In this document: positions 46,531 to 59,587 of the stretch, in pieces
How the letters are laid out: every line of letters starts with the position of its first letter
Numbering within the stretch: position 1 is the stretch's first letter
Origin: Saccharomonospora piscinae
Lineage (GTDB): Bacteria > Actinomycetota > Actinomycetes > Mycobacteriales > Pseudonocardiaceae
NCBI RefSeq assembly: GCF_005862235.1
Contig: NZ_VCEK01000001.1
Coordinates: 1,072,165-1,136,164 of the forward strand
DNA: 64,000 bases
Reading direction: 5' to 3'
Notes under the pieces: generated by a model
Databases searched by the model: none
What the model saw: the letters and a program-made list of their open reading frames with translations, nothing else
Told to the model about the DNA's origin: nothing
Position numbers and translations under genes: made by a program

Positions 46531-47266
46531 TCGAATCCACCTCGGGTAGCAACGGAGCGATCGGGGGCAGGTCGGTCAGCGACGACAGCCCCAGCCGTTC
46601 CAAAAACAGTTCCGTCGTCACGTACAGCGTGCCACCGGTCTCCGGGTCCGCACCGTTCTCCTCGATGAGACCGCGTGCGAGCAGTGTCCGCACCACGCCG
46701 TCGACGTTGACGCCGCGCACGGCCGCGACCCGCGACCGGGTGACCGGCTGCCGATAGGCTATGACGGCCAGGGTTTCGAGGGCCGCCCTGGTCAGCTTCG
46801 ACCGCTGCCCGTCGAGCAGAAGCTTCTCCACGAACGGCGCGTACGTATCGCGCGTGTAGAGCCGCCAGCCCTCGCCGACCCGCCGCAGCTCCATGCCGCT
46901 GCCCCGGTCGGTCAGGTCCAGCGCCATCGTGCGCAACGTCTCGGTGACCCGCTCCACCGGCTGTTCGAGGGCGCCGGCCAGCGACTCCTCGTTCGCGGGC
47001 GAGTCCACCACCAGCAGCAACGCCTCCAGGGCCGACCGCAACGCCGCCTCGCCCGTCAGGTCGGGCAGCTCCCGCACCGCCTGCGACTCCGTCGAGTCCG
47101 GCTCCGGCGCGTCCGGCTCCGCCACGTTCGCCGCAGCGCCGACGTCGACGTCGCTGTCGACGTCGCTGTCGACCTCCTCGGCAGGGCGATCCGGCTCCGG
47201 CAGTGGTGCCGGCACCGGCCCGTCCGCCTGCCGGGTATCGGCGGTTGCCTCCGCGTCGCTGCTCAC
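46517..47266 (-). CDS. scpB: Segregation and condensation protein B
   Basis: A 249-residue ScpB with an acidic N-terminal extension of about 70 residues. The two winged helices begin LRSALEALLLVVDSPANEES and contain RAALETLAVIAYRQPVTRS and RGVNVDGVVRTLLARGLIEE, the family core. ScpB dimers bind ScpA and the SMC heads to form condensin. Start GTG 47266 overlaps the scpA stop (GTGA). Confidence 0.93.
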   Translation of the reverse strand: MSSDAEATADTRQADGPVPAPLPEPDRPAEEVDSDVDSDVDVGAAANVAEPDAPEPDSTESQAVRELPDLTGEAALRSALEALLLVVDSPANEESLAGALEQPVERVTETLRTMALDLTDRGSGMELRRVGEGWRLYTRDTYAPFVEKLLLDGQRSKLTRAALETLAVIAYRQPVTRSRVAAVRGVNVDGVVRTLLARGLIEENGADPETGGTLYVTTELFLERLGLSSLTDLPPIAPLLPEVDSIDDS

Positions 47267-48132
47267 CCGTACTCCTCGTCGTCCTGCCCGGCCGCGCGGT
47301 CGCGTTCGGCGTCGTCGGCGGCCTGCTGCGCGGACCCACCTGCCCACCGCACATGCAGCTCGGCCAGCGCCTCGTCCTGATCGAAGCGCACCGCCGACTC
47401 GCGGTAGAGCTCCAGCAGCGCCAGAAACCGCGCCACGACCTCGATGGTGTGCTCACAGTCCTCGACCAGTTCCCCGAACGTGGCACTGCCCTCGGCCGCG
47501 AGACGCACCCGCAGGATCGCGGCGTGCTCCCGCACCGACACCCGTCCCATGTGCAGGTGGTCCAGTGACACCGTAGGGGGTGGCTTCGGCCGGAAGACGC
47601 CCACCGCCACCTCGGCGAACTTCTCCGGGGTGACGCCGAGCATGACCTCGGGCAGCAGCCCCACGAACCGTTCCTCGATCGACACCGAGCGCGGGTATCG
47701 CCGCAGCGCCCCGGCCTCCAGCTCGGCGAACAGAGCCGCCACCTGCTTGTACGCGCGGTACTGGAGTACCCGGGCGAACAGGAGATCGCGCGCCTCCAGC
47801 AGCGCGAGGTCGTCCTCGCTCTCCACGTCCGCCGACGGCAGCAGCCGAGCCGCCTTGAGATCGAGCAGCGTGGCCGCGACGACCAGGAACTCGGTGGTCT
47901 CGTCGAGGTTCCACTCCGGGCCCAGCGTGCGGGTGTAGGCGATGAAGTCGTCGGTGACCTGGTGCAGAGCGACTTCGGTGACGTCGAGCTGGTGCTGCGA
48001 GATGAGCTGCAACAGCAGGTCGAACGGCCCTTCGAAGTTGGCCAGCCGCACCTGGAAGCCCCTGGCCGGCCGCTCGGCGTCGGCCTGCTCGTCGCCGGGA
48101 GGAGGCTGCGACGGGGAAGCCTGGTCGGTCAT
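47263..48132 (-). CDS. scpA: Segregation and condensation protein A
   Basis: A 289-residue kleisin that links SMC and ScpB. The N-terminal SMC-binding region has FQVRLANFEGPFDLLLQLI and TEFLVVAATLLDLKAARLLP. The C-terminal winged helix (FGELVEDCEHTIEVVARFLALLEL) contacts the SMC head. ATG 48132 overlaps the previous stop (ATGA). Part of parA-orf-scpA-scpB-rluB, the gene order seen around Rv1708-Rv1711. Confidence 0.94.
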   Translation of the reverse strand: MTDQASPSQPPPGDEQADAERPARGFQVRLANFEGPFDLLLQLISQHQLDVTEVALHQVTDDFIAYTRTLGPEWNLDETTEFLVVAATLLDLKAARLLPSADVESEDDLALLEARDLLFARVLQYRAYKQVAALFAELEAGALRRYPRSVSIEERFVGLLPEVMLGVTPEKFAEVAVGVFRPKPPPTVSLDHLHMGRVSVREHAAILRVRLAAEGSATFGELVEDCEHTIEVVARFLALLELYRESAVRFDQDEALAELHVRWAGGSAQQAADDAERDRAAGQDDEEYG

Positions 48133-48530
48133 CGGCTCCCGGCGCCCTCGGTCCCACCGCCGCCCTCGCCCCGCAACCGGCGGACGAGCACCGACTCCTC
48201 ACCATGCTGGTCGAAGTCCGCGAGCAGCACCGCGACCGCCTCCCGCACGATGCGGCCCCGGTCCACCACGAGGTCGTGGGAACCGCGCAACTGAAGCCGG
48301 GCGTGTTCCAGGGCGAGCAGTTCGTCGCCCGACACGTAGACCGTGATCTTCGCGTCGTGTTTCTGCCGTCCGGTACCGCGCCGGGGGCCGGTGCCGCCGT
48401 CGAGTTGCCTGCCGGGGCCTTCGGTGGTGGCGGGACGCCGGGCGGCAGCGGCGGCGGGTTCGCCCGTGCCGCGCTCGCCCGTGCGGCGGAACAGCTCCGA
48501 GGCACCGGGCAGGGACGCTCTCCTGCTCAC
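48129..48530 (-). CDS. Small basic protein between parA and scpA (possible DNA-binding partner)
   Basis: A 133-residue protein of unrecognised family. Residues 1-58 are Arg/Gly/Ala-rich and disordered (REX-like SRRASLPGASELFRRTGERG). Residues 60-120 (DAKITVYVSGDELLALEHARL, RIVREAVAVLLADFDQHGEE) look like a ribbon-helix-helix with an initial strand. It overlaps parA by GTGA and scpA by ATGA, so translation of all three is coupled. This suggests it acts with the ParA ATPase as a ParB-like DNA-binding partner, but that is inference. Confidence 0.65.
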   Translation of the reverse strand: MSRRASLPGASELFRRTGERGTGEPAAAAARRPATTEGPGRQLDGGTGPRRGTGRQKHDAKITVYVSGDELLALEHARLQLRGSHDLVVDRGRIVREAVAVLLADFDQHGEESVLVRRLRGEGGGGTEGAGSR

Positions 48531-49525
48531 CGGGCGATCACCTCGCGGGCCAGCGCGCGGTAGGCGGTCGCTCCCGCCGACCGCGGCGCCCACCTGGTGA
48601 TCGGCTCCCCGGCGACCGTCGTCTCCGGGAACCGCACGGTGCGGTTGATCACCGTGTCGAACACGGTGTCGCCGAATGCCTCCACCACGCGCGCGATGAC
48701 CTCCTTCGAGTGCAGTGTCCTGGGGTCGAACATGGTGGCGAGGATGCCGGTGATGTCCAGCTTCGGGTTCAGCCGCTCGCGCACCTTCTCGATCGTGTCG
48801 ATCAACAATGCCACACCGCGCAGGCTGAAGAACTCGCACTCCAGTGGGATGACGACACCGTCGGCCGCCGTCAGCGCGTTCACCGTCAGCAGCCCCAGCG
48901 ACGGCTGGCAGTCGACCAGCACGTAGTCGTAGCGGTCGATCACGGGGCGCAACACCCGCAGCAGTGTGTGCTCGCGCCCGACCTCCGCGACGAGCTGCAC
49001 CTCGGCCGCGGACAGGTCGATGTTGCTGGGTAGCAGGTCGACCCGCTCGACGCGGGTCTCGCGGATGACGTCCTCGACGTCGACCGACCGCTCCATGATC
49101 ACGTTGTAGACGGTCTGGTCCAGCTCGTGCGGCTGGATTCCGAGCCCCACGGACAGCGCGCCCTGCGGGTCGAAGTCCACGAGCAGCACCCGCCGCCCGT
49201 ACTCGGCCAGAGCCGCGCCCAGGTTGATCGTCGAGGTCGTCTTGCCCACGCCGCCCTTCTGGTTGCACATGGCGACGATCTGGGCCGGTCCGTGGCGGTC
49301 GATCGGCGGCGGCTCGGGCAGGTGGCGCACCGGGCGGCCCGTGGGCCCCAGCTTCGGTCCGTCGTCGCCGGTGTCCTTCGCGGCCTTGCCCGACTTGGCG
49401 TCCCTGGCGCCCTTCGCGATCCGCACGGTGGTCCGGTCACGCGGGTCCGCGCCGCCCGGTTCGGACTCGGTGGCAGGGTCCGGGCGGTCCGGCAGCCGCC
49501 GCGCCGGCTGGGAGAAAGTCGACAT
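48527..49525 (-). CDS. parA: ParA-family ATPase of the scp operon
   Basis: A 332-residue ParA/Soj ATPase. A disordered 80-residue N terminus (ending near LPEPPPIDRHGPAQIV) precedes the deviant Walker A NQKGGVGKTTSTINLGAAL (about 86-104). LLVDFDPQGALSVGLG and YVLVDCQPSLGLLTVNAL follow. ATG 49525 with AAGGAGC upstream. It is the first gene of the operon with a small basic protein and scpAB; the homologue in M. tuberculosis is Rv1708, separate from the oriC-proximal parAB. Confidence 0.9.
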   Translation of the reverse strand: MSTFSQPARRLPDRPDPATESEPGGADPRDRTTVRIAKGARDAKSGKAAKDTGDDGPKLGPTGRPVRHLPEPPPIDRHGPAQIVAMCNQKGGVGKTTSTINLGAALAEYGRRVLLVDFDPQGALSVGLGIQPHELDQTVYNVIMERSVDVEDVIRETRVERVDLLPSNIDLSAAEVQLVAEVGREHTLLRVLRPVIDRYDYVLVDCQPSLGLLTVNALTAADGVVIPLECEFFSLRGVALLIDTIEKVRERLNPKLDITGILATMFDPRTLHSKEVIARVVEAFGDTVFDTVINRTVRFPETTVAGEPITRWAPRSAGATAYRALAREVIAR

Positions 49526-49628
49526 GGGGCGAAAGCTCCTTGTTCGCATGGACCGGCGCCAGCGTAGGCCGCACGGACAGCACCGCCAAAGCGGCTCGCC
49601 GGTCACGACCGGAGTACTTTCGCCTCGC

Positions 49629-50564
49629 TCAGCCCAGAGCGCGGGGGTGCGACGTCGCGTACACCTCACGCAGCGTGTTCACGGTGACCAGTGTGTACAC
49701 CTGCGTCGTGGTGACCGACGCATGGCCCAGCAGCTCCTGCACCACCCGGACGTCGGCGCCGCCTTCCAGCAGGTGCGTGGCGAACGAGTGGCGCAGGGTG
49801 TGCGGCGACACCGCCGCGGAGATCCCGGCCCGTTCCGCCGCCGCTTTCAGCACCTGCCAGGCGCCCTGGCGCGACAGCCGCCCGCCCCGCGCGTTGAGGA
49901 AGACCGCGCCCGTGCCCCGTCCCTTCGCCGCGAGCGCGGGCCGCGCGCGCACCAGGTAGGCGTCGAGCGCGGCCAGCGCGGGACGGCCTACCGGCACCAG
50001 TCGCTGGCGACCGCCCTTGCCGTCGAGGACCACGGTGCGCTCCGCGTGGTCGACGTCGTCGACGTCCAGTCCGGTCGCCTCGGAGATCCGGGCGCCGGTG
50101 GAGTACAGCAGTTCCAGGAGGGCACGGTCCCGCAGCGCTCGCGCGTCCTCACCGGCCGGGACGTCGAGCAGGCGCACGACGTCGGGCACGGGCAGCGCCT
50201 TGGGCAGCCGCCGGGCCGGGGACGGCGGTCGCACCTCGCGTGCGGGGTCGGTCTCGGTCCAGCCCTCGGCGTGCGCGAACCGGTGCAACCCCCGCACGGC
50301 CGACAGCGCCCGCGCGGCCGACGACGGGGCCAGCGGCGGCCGGTCGGCGCCCCCGCGCCGCAGGGCCACCGCGAAGCCGACGACGTGGTCGGGACCGATC
50401 TGGCGCACCCCGCTCACCCCGGCGTCCGCGAGGTGGGCCAGGTAACGCCGCAGGTCCCGGGCATAGCCGTCGACCGTGTTTCGCGCCGTGCCCCGCTCCA
50501 CCACCAGGTGATCCACGTACGCCGCCACGACCTCGCGAAGCTCACGATCACCGGCCTCTGCCAC
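49629..50564 (-). CDS. xerD: Site-specific tyrosine recombinase XerD
   Basis: A 311-residue tyrosine recombinase that resolves chromosome dimers at dif with XerC, under FtsK control. The N-terminal SAM-like domain ([20 protein letters not shown]) is followed by the catalytic residues: Arg in [10 protein letters not shown], Lys in [22 protein letters not shown] (H-x2-R), [13 protein letters not shown] (His and Tyr nucleophile). Start GTG 50564 is supported by TACAGT 6 bases upstream and no SD. Neighbourhood (nudix, pyrG) matches Rv1699-Rv1701. Confidence 0.94.
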   Translation of the reverse strand: MAEAGDRELREVVAAYVDHLVVERGTARNTVDGYARDLRRYLAHLADAGVSGVRQIGPDHVVGFAVALRRGGADRPPLAPSSAARALSAVRGLHRFAHAEGWTETDPAREVRPPSPARRLPKALPVPDVVRLLDVPAGEDARALRDRALLELLYSTGARISEATGLDVDDVDHAERTVVLDGKGGRQRLVPVGRPALAALDAYLVRARPALAAKGRGTGAVFLNARGGRLSRQGAWQVLKAAAERAGISAAVSPHTLRHSFATHLLEGGADVRVVQELLGHASVTTTQVYTLVTVNTLREVYATSHPRALG

Positions 50565-50570
50565 ACGCCC

Positions 50571-50576
50571 ACTGTA
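50571..50576 (-). promoter_or_regulatory. -10 box of xerD (leaderless)
   Basis: TACAGT on the minus strand ends 6 bases before the GTG at 50564. No SD is present. Confidence 0.45.
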
Positions 50577-50612
50577 GGGCAGCGAAGCGGCGCGCCCGGT
50601 GATCAACACGGT

Positions 50613-51323
50613 TCAGGCGTTGAGGACTCCCTCCACGGGCGTCGTGCCCCGGAACGCGTCCCGCAGCGTGTCGACACCGTGTTGCGGGCGGGCGAGCCCC
50701 ACCAGGTCGTGCCGGTGGTCACGCTTGCCCGCCGTGTCCAGCCGCATGGCCTCGTCCCGGTTCAGCGACAGGCTCTCGTCGGCCTCGCCGTCGCGGTTGA
50801 ACGACCACATCAGCGTCGCCTCGCCCCGCGGCAGGGCGTCGCCGGGCTCCCCGTCGTGGCGGCCGGTGTGCCAGGTGTGCCACGTCTTGCCGTAGCTGTT
50901 CATCAGCTGCTTCATCAGGGCCTTCTCCGCCACGGCGGGCAGCCCGGGGGCCGCGAGCTGGCCCGACAGGACCTCGTAGTTGTGCGGATGCCAGTACCCG
51001 CTTTCCGCCTCGTCCAGCGTCTCGAACAACCCGCCCGAGACGATGTACTCGACCCCGATCAGGTTCGCGTCGGCCGTGTTGCCGTCGAAGATCACGCACT
51101 GCAGGAAGTCCTCGTTCACGACCCGGCAGTAGTGATGCGCCTCCATCTGCATCGCGGGGTCGTTCTTCGCACAGTGCAGCCCCACCACGTACACGTCGAA
51201 GCCCGGCAGGGGGCCACTCGACTGCAGCACGTTGGCACCCTGCTCCAGCACCGCGAGCCAGCCGCTCTTGTCCTGTCCCGCGGGCCGGCGGGGCGCGTGC
51301 CTGGGTGGGATCGTCGCGTTCAT
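50613..51323 (-). CDS. DUF1264 (oil-body-associated-like) protein
   Basis: A 236-residue soluble protein of the DUF1264/OBAP family. The hallmark blocks VYVVGLHCAKNDPAMQMEAHH, here read as GLHCAKNDPAMQ and MEAHHYCRVVNEDFLQC, and GVEYIVSGGLFETLDE, YWHPHNYEVLSGQL and NSYGKTWHTWHTG are all present. The many His/Cys residues (AHHYC, HPHNY, WHTWH) could bind metal or a cofactor. Function is unknown in bacteria. ATG 51323 lies 7 bases after AACGCT (leaderless candidate). Divergent from the TM2 gene. Confidence 0.85.
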   Translation of the reverse strand: MNATIPPRHAPRRPAGQDKSGWLAVLEQGANVLQSSGPLPGFDVYVVGLHCAKNDPAMQMEAHHYCRVVNEDFLQCVIFDGNTADANLIGVEYIVSGGLFETLDEAESGYWHPHNYEVLSGQLAAPGLPAVAEKALMKQLMNSYGKTWHTWHTGRHDGEPGDALPRGEATLMWSFNRDGEADESLSLNRDEAMRLDTAGKRDHRHDLVGLARPQHGVDTLRDAFRGTTPVEGVLNA

Positions 51324-51330
51324 GCCCGAC

Positions 51331-51375
51331 AGCGTTGACGGACGCGCCCGGCGCGAAACGTCCGATCGGTACCGT
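51331..51375. promoter_or_regulatory. Divergent leaderless promoters (DUF1264 and DUF1707-TM2 genes)
   Basis: Leftward AACGCT (51336-51331) and rightward TACCGT (51370-51375) each end exactly 7 bases before their start codons at 51323 and 51383. The start codons are only 59 bp apart. Confidence 0.45.
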
Positions 51376-51382
51376 TGTCGGC

Positions 51383-51886
51383 ATGAACGGTGGGACGGAC
51401 ACGGACGACCTCCGCATCGGCACGGCCGAACGGGACCTGGCCACGCGCCTGCTGTCCGACCATTTCGCGCAGGGACGGCTGAGCGTCGAGGAGTACGAGG
51501 ATCGGGCGGGCCGGGCGCTGGCCGCGCGCACGCGCCGGGACGTGCGCCCGCTGTTCGGCGACCTGCCCGCGCCACACCCGCCCTACCTGACCGACGGCGA
51601 ACCAGGCACCGCTGCCGCCGCGGCGACGACCACGCCCACGCCCGCACCACCGGCGGGAATGGAAGCCGCGGAGGTGTCGGACCGCTCGGCCGTCGCCGCG
51701 GGGGTCCTCCAGATCGTGCTGCCCTGCGGCATCGGCCGCTTCTACAGCGGCCATACCCGGCTGGCACTCCTCCAGCTCATCGTCACCGTGCTGACCTTCG
51801 GCCTCGGCGCGATCTGGCCGGTGGTCGACGGCATCCTGCTGCTGATCCACGGCGGCACCGACGGCCGGGGCCGCCGCCTGAACTGA
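51383..51886 (+). CDS. DUF1707 and TM2 domain membrane protein
   Basis: A 167-residue protein. The DUF1707 domain is residues 9-65 (IGTAERDLATRLLSDHFAQG, LSVEEYEDRAGRALAARTR), a SHOCT-like module common in actinobacteria. A Thr/Pro/Ala linker follows, then the TM2 domain with two helices (VAAGVLQIVLPCGIGRFYSG; LIVTVLTFGLGAIWPVVDGI). It lies alone between minus-strand genes. Function unknown. Confidence 0.85.
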   Translation: MNGGTDTDDLRIGTAERDLATRLLSDHFAQGRLSVEEYEDRAGRALAARTRRDVRPLFGDLPAPHPPYLTDGEPGTAAAAATTTPTPAPPAGMEAAEVSDRSAVAAGVLQIVLPCGIGRFYSGHTRLALLQLIVTVLTFGLGAIWPVVDGILLLIHGGTDGRGRRLN

Positions 51887-51899
51887 CCGAGCGGGCCGC

Positions 51900-55587
<3,688 letters not shown>

Positions 55588-55608
55588 GGCGTCCGAACCG
55601 GGGACCGT

Positions 55609-56463
55609 TCAGCCCGACCGCTGCCGCAGCGCGAGTACGGCGGACAGCCTGCCCTCCGGCGTGGCCGCACTCGCCACCCTGGGCGGCTCGGCGCCCGGTT
55701 CCCCGTCACCCGGTGAGCCCGGCGAACCCGGACCCGCGAGCACCGCGCCACCGCCCGCCCGGTCCAGTTGCTCCGCGAAACGCGACAGCCACCGCGTCGG
55801 CTCCGCGCCCGGCTCCGCACCGGCCAGCACCACGGCCAACTCCGCGGGTTCGACCGCATCGGCGCTACCGCCCGGGCGGTCGGTGAGGAAACCTGCGTGG
55901 CGCAGTGCCGCCAGCACGTCCCGACGCTCCTGCTCGGTCGCCTGCTCCTGCCCGCTCGGCGCATCCAGCAACAGCACCGAACCCAGCAGCGCACCGGCGA
56001 GCGAACCCGGCTCCCCGCCGACGGGCAGGCGCACTCCGGCGGGTTGCAGCGTGGTCGCGAGGTCGCGAAGCTGGTCGGTCTGCCCGATCCCGGTGAAGTC
56101 CGACGTCAGCCGCACCTCACCGGTGACGGTCGAGCCCGCCGCCTCCAACAGGTCTCTCATCGCGGTGCGCGCCGGCTCCGCCACATCCGGTGTGTCGACG
56201 AGGACGACGGTGCGACCGGCCAGCGTGCCGTCCACGACGGACGGTGCGACCTCGGTCATGGTCCTCCGCAGCTCGGCCACCCGCTCGCGGACGGCGTCAC
56301 GCTCGGCCGATACTAGCCGGATTCGGTCGGCCAGTGAGTCGCGATCCGCTGCCAGCGACGACAAAGCGCTGCCGTGCAGGGCCGTCGCACCGATTCCGAG
56401 CCCGGCGGCGAACGCGAGCACCACGGCCGCCACCGGCACAAGTCCCCACCGGGGCGACCTCAC
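55609..56463 (-). CDS. mctB: Copper transporter/outer-layer channel-like protein MctB
   Basis: A 284-residue MctB (Rv1698-like) protein. A single N-terminal membrane helix (LVPVAAVVLAFAAGLGIGATAL, about 7-28) leads to a coiled coil (LAADRDSLADRIRLVSAERD), then the domain with GRTVVLVDTPDV and LTSDFTGIGQTDQLRDL. The C terminus is Gly/Pro-rich. In M. tuberculosis MctB limits intracellular copper. Start GTG 56463 overlaps the steA stop (GTGA), the usual steA-mctB pairing. Confidence 0.88.
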   Translation of the reverse strand: MRSPRWGLVPVAAVVLAFAAGLGIGATALHGSALSSLAADRDSLADRIRLVSAERDAVRERVAELRRTMTEVAPSVVDGTLAGRTVVLVDTPDVAEPARTAMRDLLEAAGSTVTGEVRLTSDFTGIGQTDQLRDLATTLQPAGVRLPVGGEPGSLAGALLGSVLLLDAPSGQEQATEQERRDVLAALRHAGFLTDRPGGSADAVEPAELAVVLAGAEPGAEPTRWLSRFAEQLDRAGGGAVLAGPGSPGSPGDGEPGAEPPRVASAATPEGRLSAVLALRQRSG

Positions 56464-57644
56464 GAGAACCACCCTGTCACCCAGCCCGCCACCGAGTCCC
56501 ACAGTTTCGCGGCTTCGTCCACGTAGGCCGACGCGGTGCCGGACAACAGCAACGCCACTACCACGACCGCGAGCGCGCCCAGCACGAGCAGCACCAGCGC
56601 CAGGACCGGAACGCGGTGGCGATGCAGGGTCGCCACCGCCCTGCCGTCCACCACCTTCGTCCCCAGCTTCAGCCGGGTGAGGAACGTGGACGGATTGGAG
56701 CCGGACCGGCCGCTGTCGAGGAACTCTCTCAGAGTGGCCTGGAACCCCACGGTCACCACCAGGGCCGCCCCATGGGTGTCCGCGAGCAGCAGCGCGAGGT
56801 CCTCCGGGTTGGCCGAGGCCGGAAACGTCACGGCACCGATGCCGAGGTCCTGCACCCGCTCCACGCCGGGCGCGTGCCCGTCGGGCTGCGCGGGCACCAC
56901 CACCTCCGAGGCCGCGCGCACCGTCGCCGCTTCCACCACGCTCGGATCGCCGACCACGATGTCGGGCACGAACCCGAGTTGTTTCATCGTGTCCGCCGCA
57001 CCCTCCACCCCGACGAGCACGGGACGATGGTGCCGGATGTAGGTGCGCAGGGCCCGCAGGTCCTCGGCGTGCCCAACGCCGGAGGCCACGACCACCACAT
57101 GCCGGTCGTCCAGCGGCACCCGCAGCTTCGGCACGCCCACCCCGTCGAGGATGAGGCTGCGCTCCCGTCGCAGGAACTCGATGGTGTTCGCCGAGAACGC
57201 CTCCAGCTGCGCGGACATCCCGGCCCGCGCCTCCACGATCTGGTCCGCCACGCTCTCGGCGGTCTGCACGATGCCCTTCGCGACCTCGCGGCGTCCCGAG
57301 TACACGCTTGCCTCGTGTACCCGGACCTTGCTGCCGTCCCTGACACGATGCAGCAGGTCACCGCCCGCGTGGTCGATCAGCGGAATCTCCGCCTTGAGCA
57401 GCACCTCGGGACCGAGATTGGGGTAGCGGCCCGAAATGGAGGGTGCGGCGTTGACGACAGCCGCGACTCCCGCCTTCACGAGCGCGTCGGCGCTCGCGCG
57501 GTCGAGGTCCACGTGGTCGATCACCGCGATGTCCCCGGGCCCGACCCGTCTCACCACGTCCCGTATCCGGCGGTCGACCCGCGCGGTGCCGACGACGCCG
57601 GGCGGAGCGGGAGTGGACCGGGAGAGCAGACCGGTGAATTTCAT
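56460..57644 (-). CDS. steA: SteA, putative cytokinetic-ring/septation protein
   Basis: A 394-residue protein of the SteA family (Rv1697-like), needed with SteB (MctB homologue) for cell separation in corynebacteria. N-terminal RIRDVVRRVGPGDIAVIDHV and the thiamin-pyrophosphokinase-like core (VVNAAPSISGRYPNLGPEV, FVPDIVVGDPSVV) are visible. A single membrane helix (VPVLALVLLVLGALAVVVVALL) near 345-367 anchors it. It lies between recN and mctB, the standard order. Confidence 0.9.
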   Translation of the reverse strand: MKFTGLLSRSTPAPPGVVGTARVDRRIRDVVRRVGPGDIAVIDHVDLDRASADALVKAGVAAVVNAAPSISGRYPNLGPEVLLKAEIPLIDHAGGDLLHRVRDGSKVRVHEASVYSGRREVAKGIVQTAESVADQIVEARAGMSAQLEAFSANTIEFLRRERSLILDGVGVPKLRVPLDDRHVVVVASGVGHAEDLRALRTYIRHHRPVLVGVEGAADTMKQLGFVPDIVVGDPSVVEAATVRAASEVVVPAQPDGHAPGVERVQDLGIGAVTFPASANPEDLALLLADTHGAALVVTVGFQATLREFLDSGRSGSNPSTFLTRLKLGTKVVDGRAVATLHRHRVPVLALVLLVLGALAVVVVALLLSGTASAYVDEAAKLWDSVAGWVTGWFS

Positions 57645-57733
57645 GCGCAGGATGGTGACAAATTTCGCTGGCCACCGGTGTCCGCCACGCCGCGACGGCC
57701 TCCCGGTTCACCCGGGACGGGCGGCGCCCCCGC

Positions 57734-59548
57734 TCAGGCGCCCTCTTTCCGGCGCCGACGGGACGGTCTCCGACGGCCCTCCGAACGCCCCCGCCCCGCA
57801 GCCTCGGCGATGAACCGCTCGGCCGCACCCAGCAACTCCTCCGCATGGGCCCGGCCGGTCTCGGTGTCGTCGAGCCCGGCGAGCATCCGGGCCAGCTCGG
57901 TGACCCGCTCCTCCCGGTCGAGACTGCGCACTCCGCTGCTGGTCACCCCGTCGTCGGTGCCCTTGTCGACCACCAAATGCCGGTCCGCGAACGCCGCCAC
58001 TTGGGGAAGATGGGTCACCACCAGCACCTGGTGGGTGCGGGCGAGCCGGGCGAGCCTGCGACCGATCTCGACGGCGGCGCGGCCCCCGACCCCGGCGTCC
58101 ACCTCGTCGAATACAAGCGTGGCCACGGTGTCGGCGTGGGCCAGCACCACCTCCGCCGCGAGCATCACCCGAGACAGTTCGCCGCCCGAGGCCGCCTTGT
58201 GTACCGGCAGTGGCTGCGCCTTCGCGTGGGCTCGCAACAGCAGTTCCACGTCGTCGACCCCGTCCGGCCCCGCGGCCAGGACCTGTCCCGCCACGGTGAT
58301 CGCGGTCGCGTCCTCCGGCGCCGCCTCCCTGCCCCGCACGGTGATCTCGATCGACGCCTGCCCCATCGCGAGCCCCGCCAGCTCCGCGCTGATGCGCTCT
58401 CCGAGCTCGGCCGCCGCGGTCGTGCGCGCGGCCGAAAGGTCGGCCGCGTGCCCCGCCACCGCACCGGCGAGCGCGTCGCGCCGCGCCGCCAGTTCGTCGA
58501 GTGCCTCCTCCGAGGTGTCCATTCCGGCCAGCCGGGCGCGGGCGTCCTCGGCCCAGGCGAGCACCCCGTCCACGTCGGCCGCGTACTTGCGGGTGAGCTG
58601 CTTCAACTCCGCCTGGCGCGCGAGCAGGGTCTCCAGCCGCTGCGGGTCCGCGTCGAGGGTGTCGAGGTAGCTGGTCAGCTCGCTGCCCACCTCCCCGAGC
58701 AGTACCGACGCCTCCGCCAGTCGCGGTTCGAACTCCCGCAGGGTGTCGTCGTCGGCTCCGCCGAGCCTGCGCCGCGCCTCGGCGAGCAGGCCGAGTGCCC
58801 CCGGCGCGTCGGGATCACCGTCGGCCGCTCCGGTGACCGCGAGCTGCGCTGCCGTCACCGTGTCGCGCAGCTCGTCCGCCGCGGCAAGGCGCTTCACCTG
58901 CTCGGTCAGCTCGGTGTCCTCGCCGGGCACCGGGTTCACCGCCTCGATCTCGGTCAGTCCGTGCCGCAGCAGGTCCGCCTGCTGGGCGAGCTCACGTGAG
59001 CGCGTGCGCCGCTCGTCCAGCTCCCGCGCCACCGCGAGCCACTCCTGCCGGGCCGCCCGGTATTCGGCGAGCGGCACCGCGACGTCCTCGCCCGCGAAGC
59101 GATCGAGGACGGCCCGCTGCTCCACGGGACGCAACAGCCGTAGCTGGTCGTTCTGACCGTGGACCGCCAGCACCTGTTCCGCGAGCTCACCCAGCACCCC
59201 GACCGGCACGGACCTGCCTCCCAGGTGTGCCCGGGAACGCCCGTCGGCGGACACCGACCGCGCGGCGATCACGCTGCCGTCCTCGTCGGCGTCCGCGCCC
59301 GCATCGGACAGGACTCGCAGCGCCTGCTCCCCGGTCACCCCGGCGAACCGGCCCTCCACGATCGCCTTCGCCGCCCCCGCCCGCACCTTGGTGGCGTCGG
59401 ACCGCCCGCCCGACAACAGGTGCAGGCCGGTGACGACCATCGTCTTGCCCGCCCCGGTCTCCCCGGTGACCACCGTGAATCCGGGGTGCAGTTCGAGCGC
59501 GGCCTCGTCGATGACCCCGAGGCCCTGGATACGCATCTCGGCCAGCAC
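57734..59548 (-). CDS. recN: DNA repair protein RecN
   Basis: A 604-residue SMC-like ATPase for double-strand-break repair. Walker A VTGETGAGKTMVVTGLHLL is at about 27-45, the central region is coiled coil with a DELAARRD turn, and the C-terminal half has signature SGGELSRVMLA and Walker B TLVFDEVDAGVGG. I chose GTG 59548 over GTG 59557 because TACGGT (59561-59556) lies 7 bases before it; ATG 59536 is also possible. Confidence 0.94.
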   Translation of the reverse strand: MLAEMRIQGLGVIDEAALELHPGFTVVTGETGAGKTMVVTGLHLLSGGRSDATKVRAGAAKAIVEGRFAGVTGEQALRVLSDAGADADEDGSVIAARSVSADGRSRAHLGGRSVPVGVLGELAEQVLAVHGQNDQLRLLRPVEQRAVLDRFAGEDVAVPLAEYRAARQEWLAVARELDERRTRSRELAQQADLLRHGLTEIEAVNPVPGEDTELTEQVKRLAAADELRDTVTAAQLAVTGAADGDPDAPGALGLLAEARRRLGGADDDTLREFEPRLAEASVLLGEVGSELTSYLDTLDADPQRLETLLARQAELKQLTRKYAADVDGVLAWAEDARARLAGMDTSEEALDELAARRDALAGAVAGHAADLSAARTTAAAELGERISAELAGLAMGQASIEITVRGREAAPEDATAITVAGQVLAAGPDGVDDVELLLRAHAKAQPLPVHKAASGGELSRVMLAAEVVLAHADTVATLVFDEVDAGVGGRAAVEIGRRLARLARTHQVLVVTHLPQVAAFADRHLVVDKGTDDGVTSSGVRSLDREERVTELARMLAGLDDTETGRAHAEELLGAAERFIAEAAGRGRSEGRRRPSRRRRKEGA

Positions 59549-59555
59549 GCCAACC

Positions 59556-59561
59556 ACCGTA
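59556..59561 (-). promoter_or_regulatory. -10 box of recN (leaderless)
   Basis: TACGGT followed by 7 bases and GTG 59548. It discriminates between the two nearby GTG codons for the recN start. Confidence 0.4.
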
Positions 59562-59587
59562 GCGGCAACCCGCGACAGCGCGGCGGC

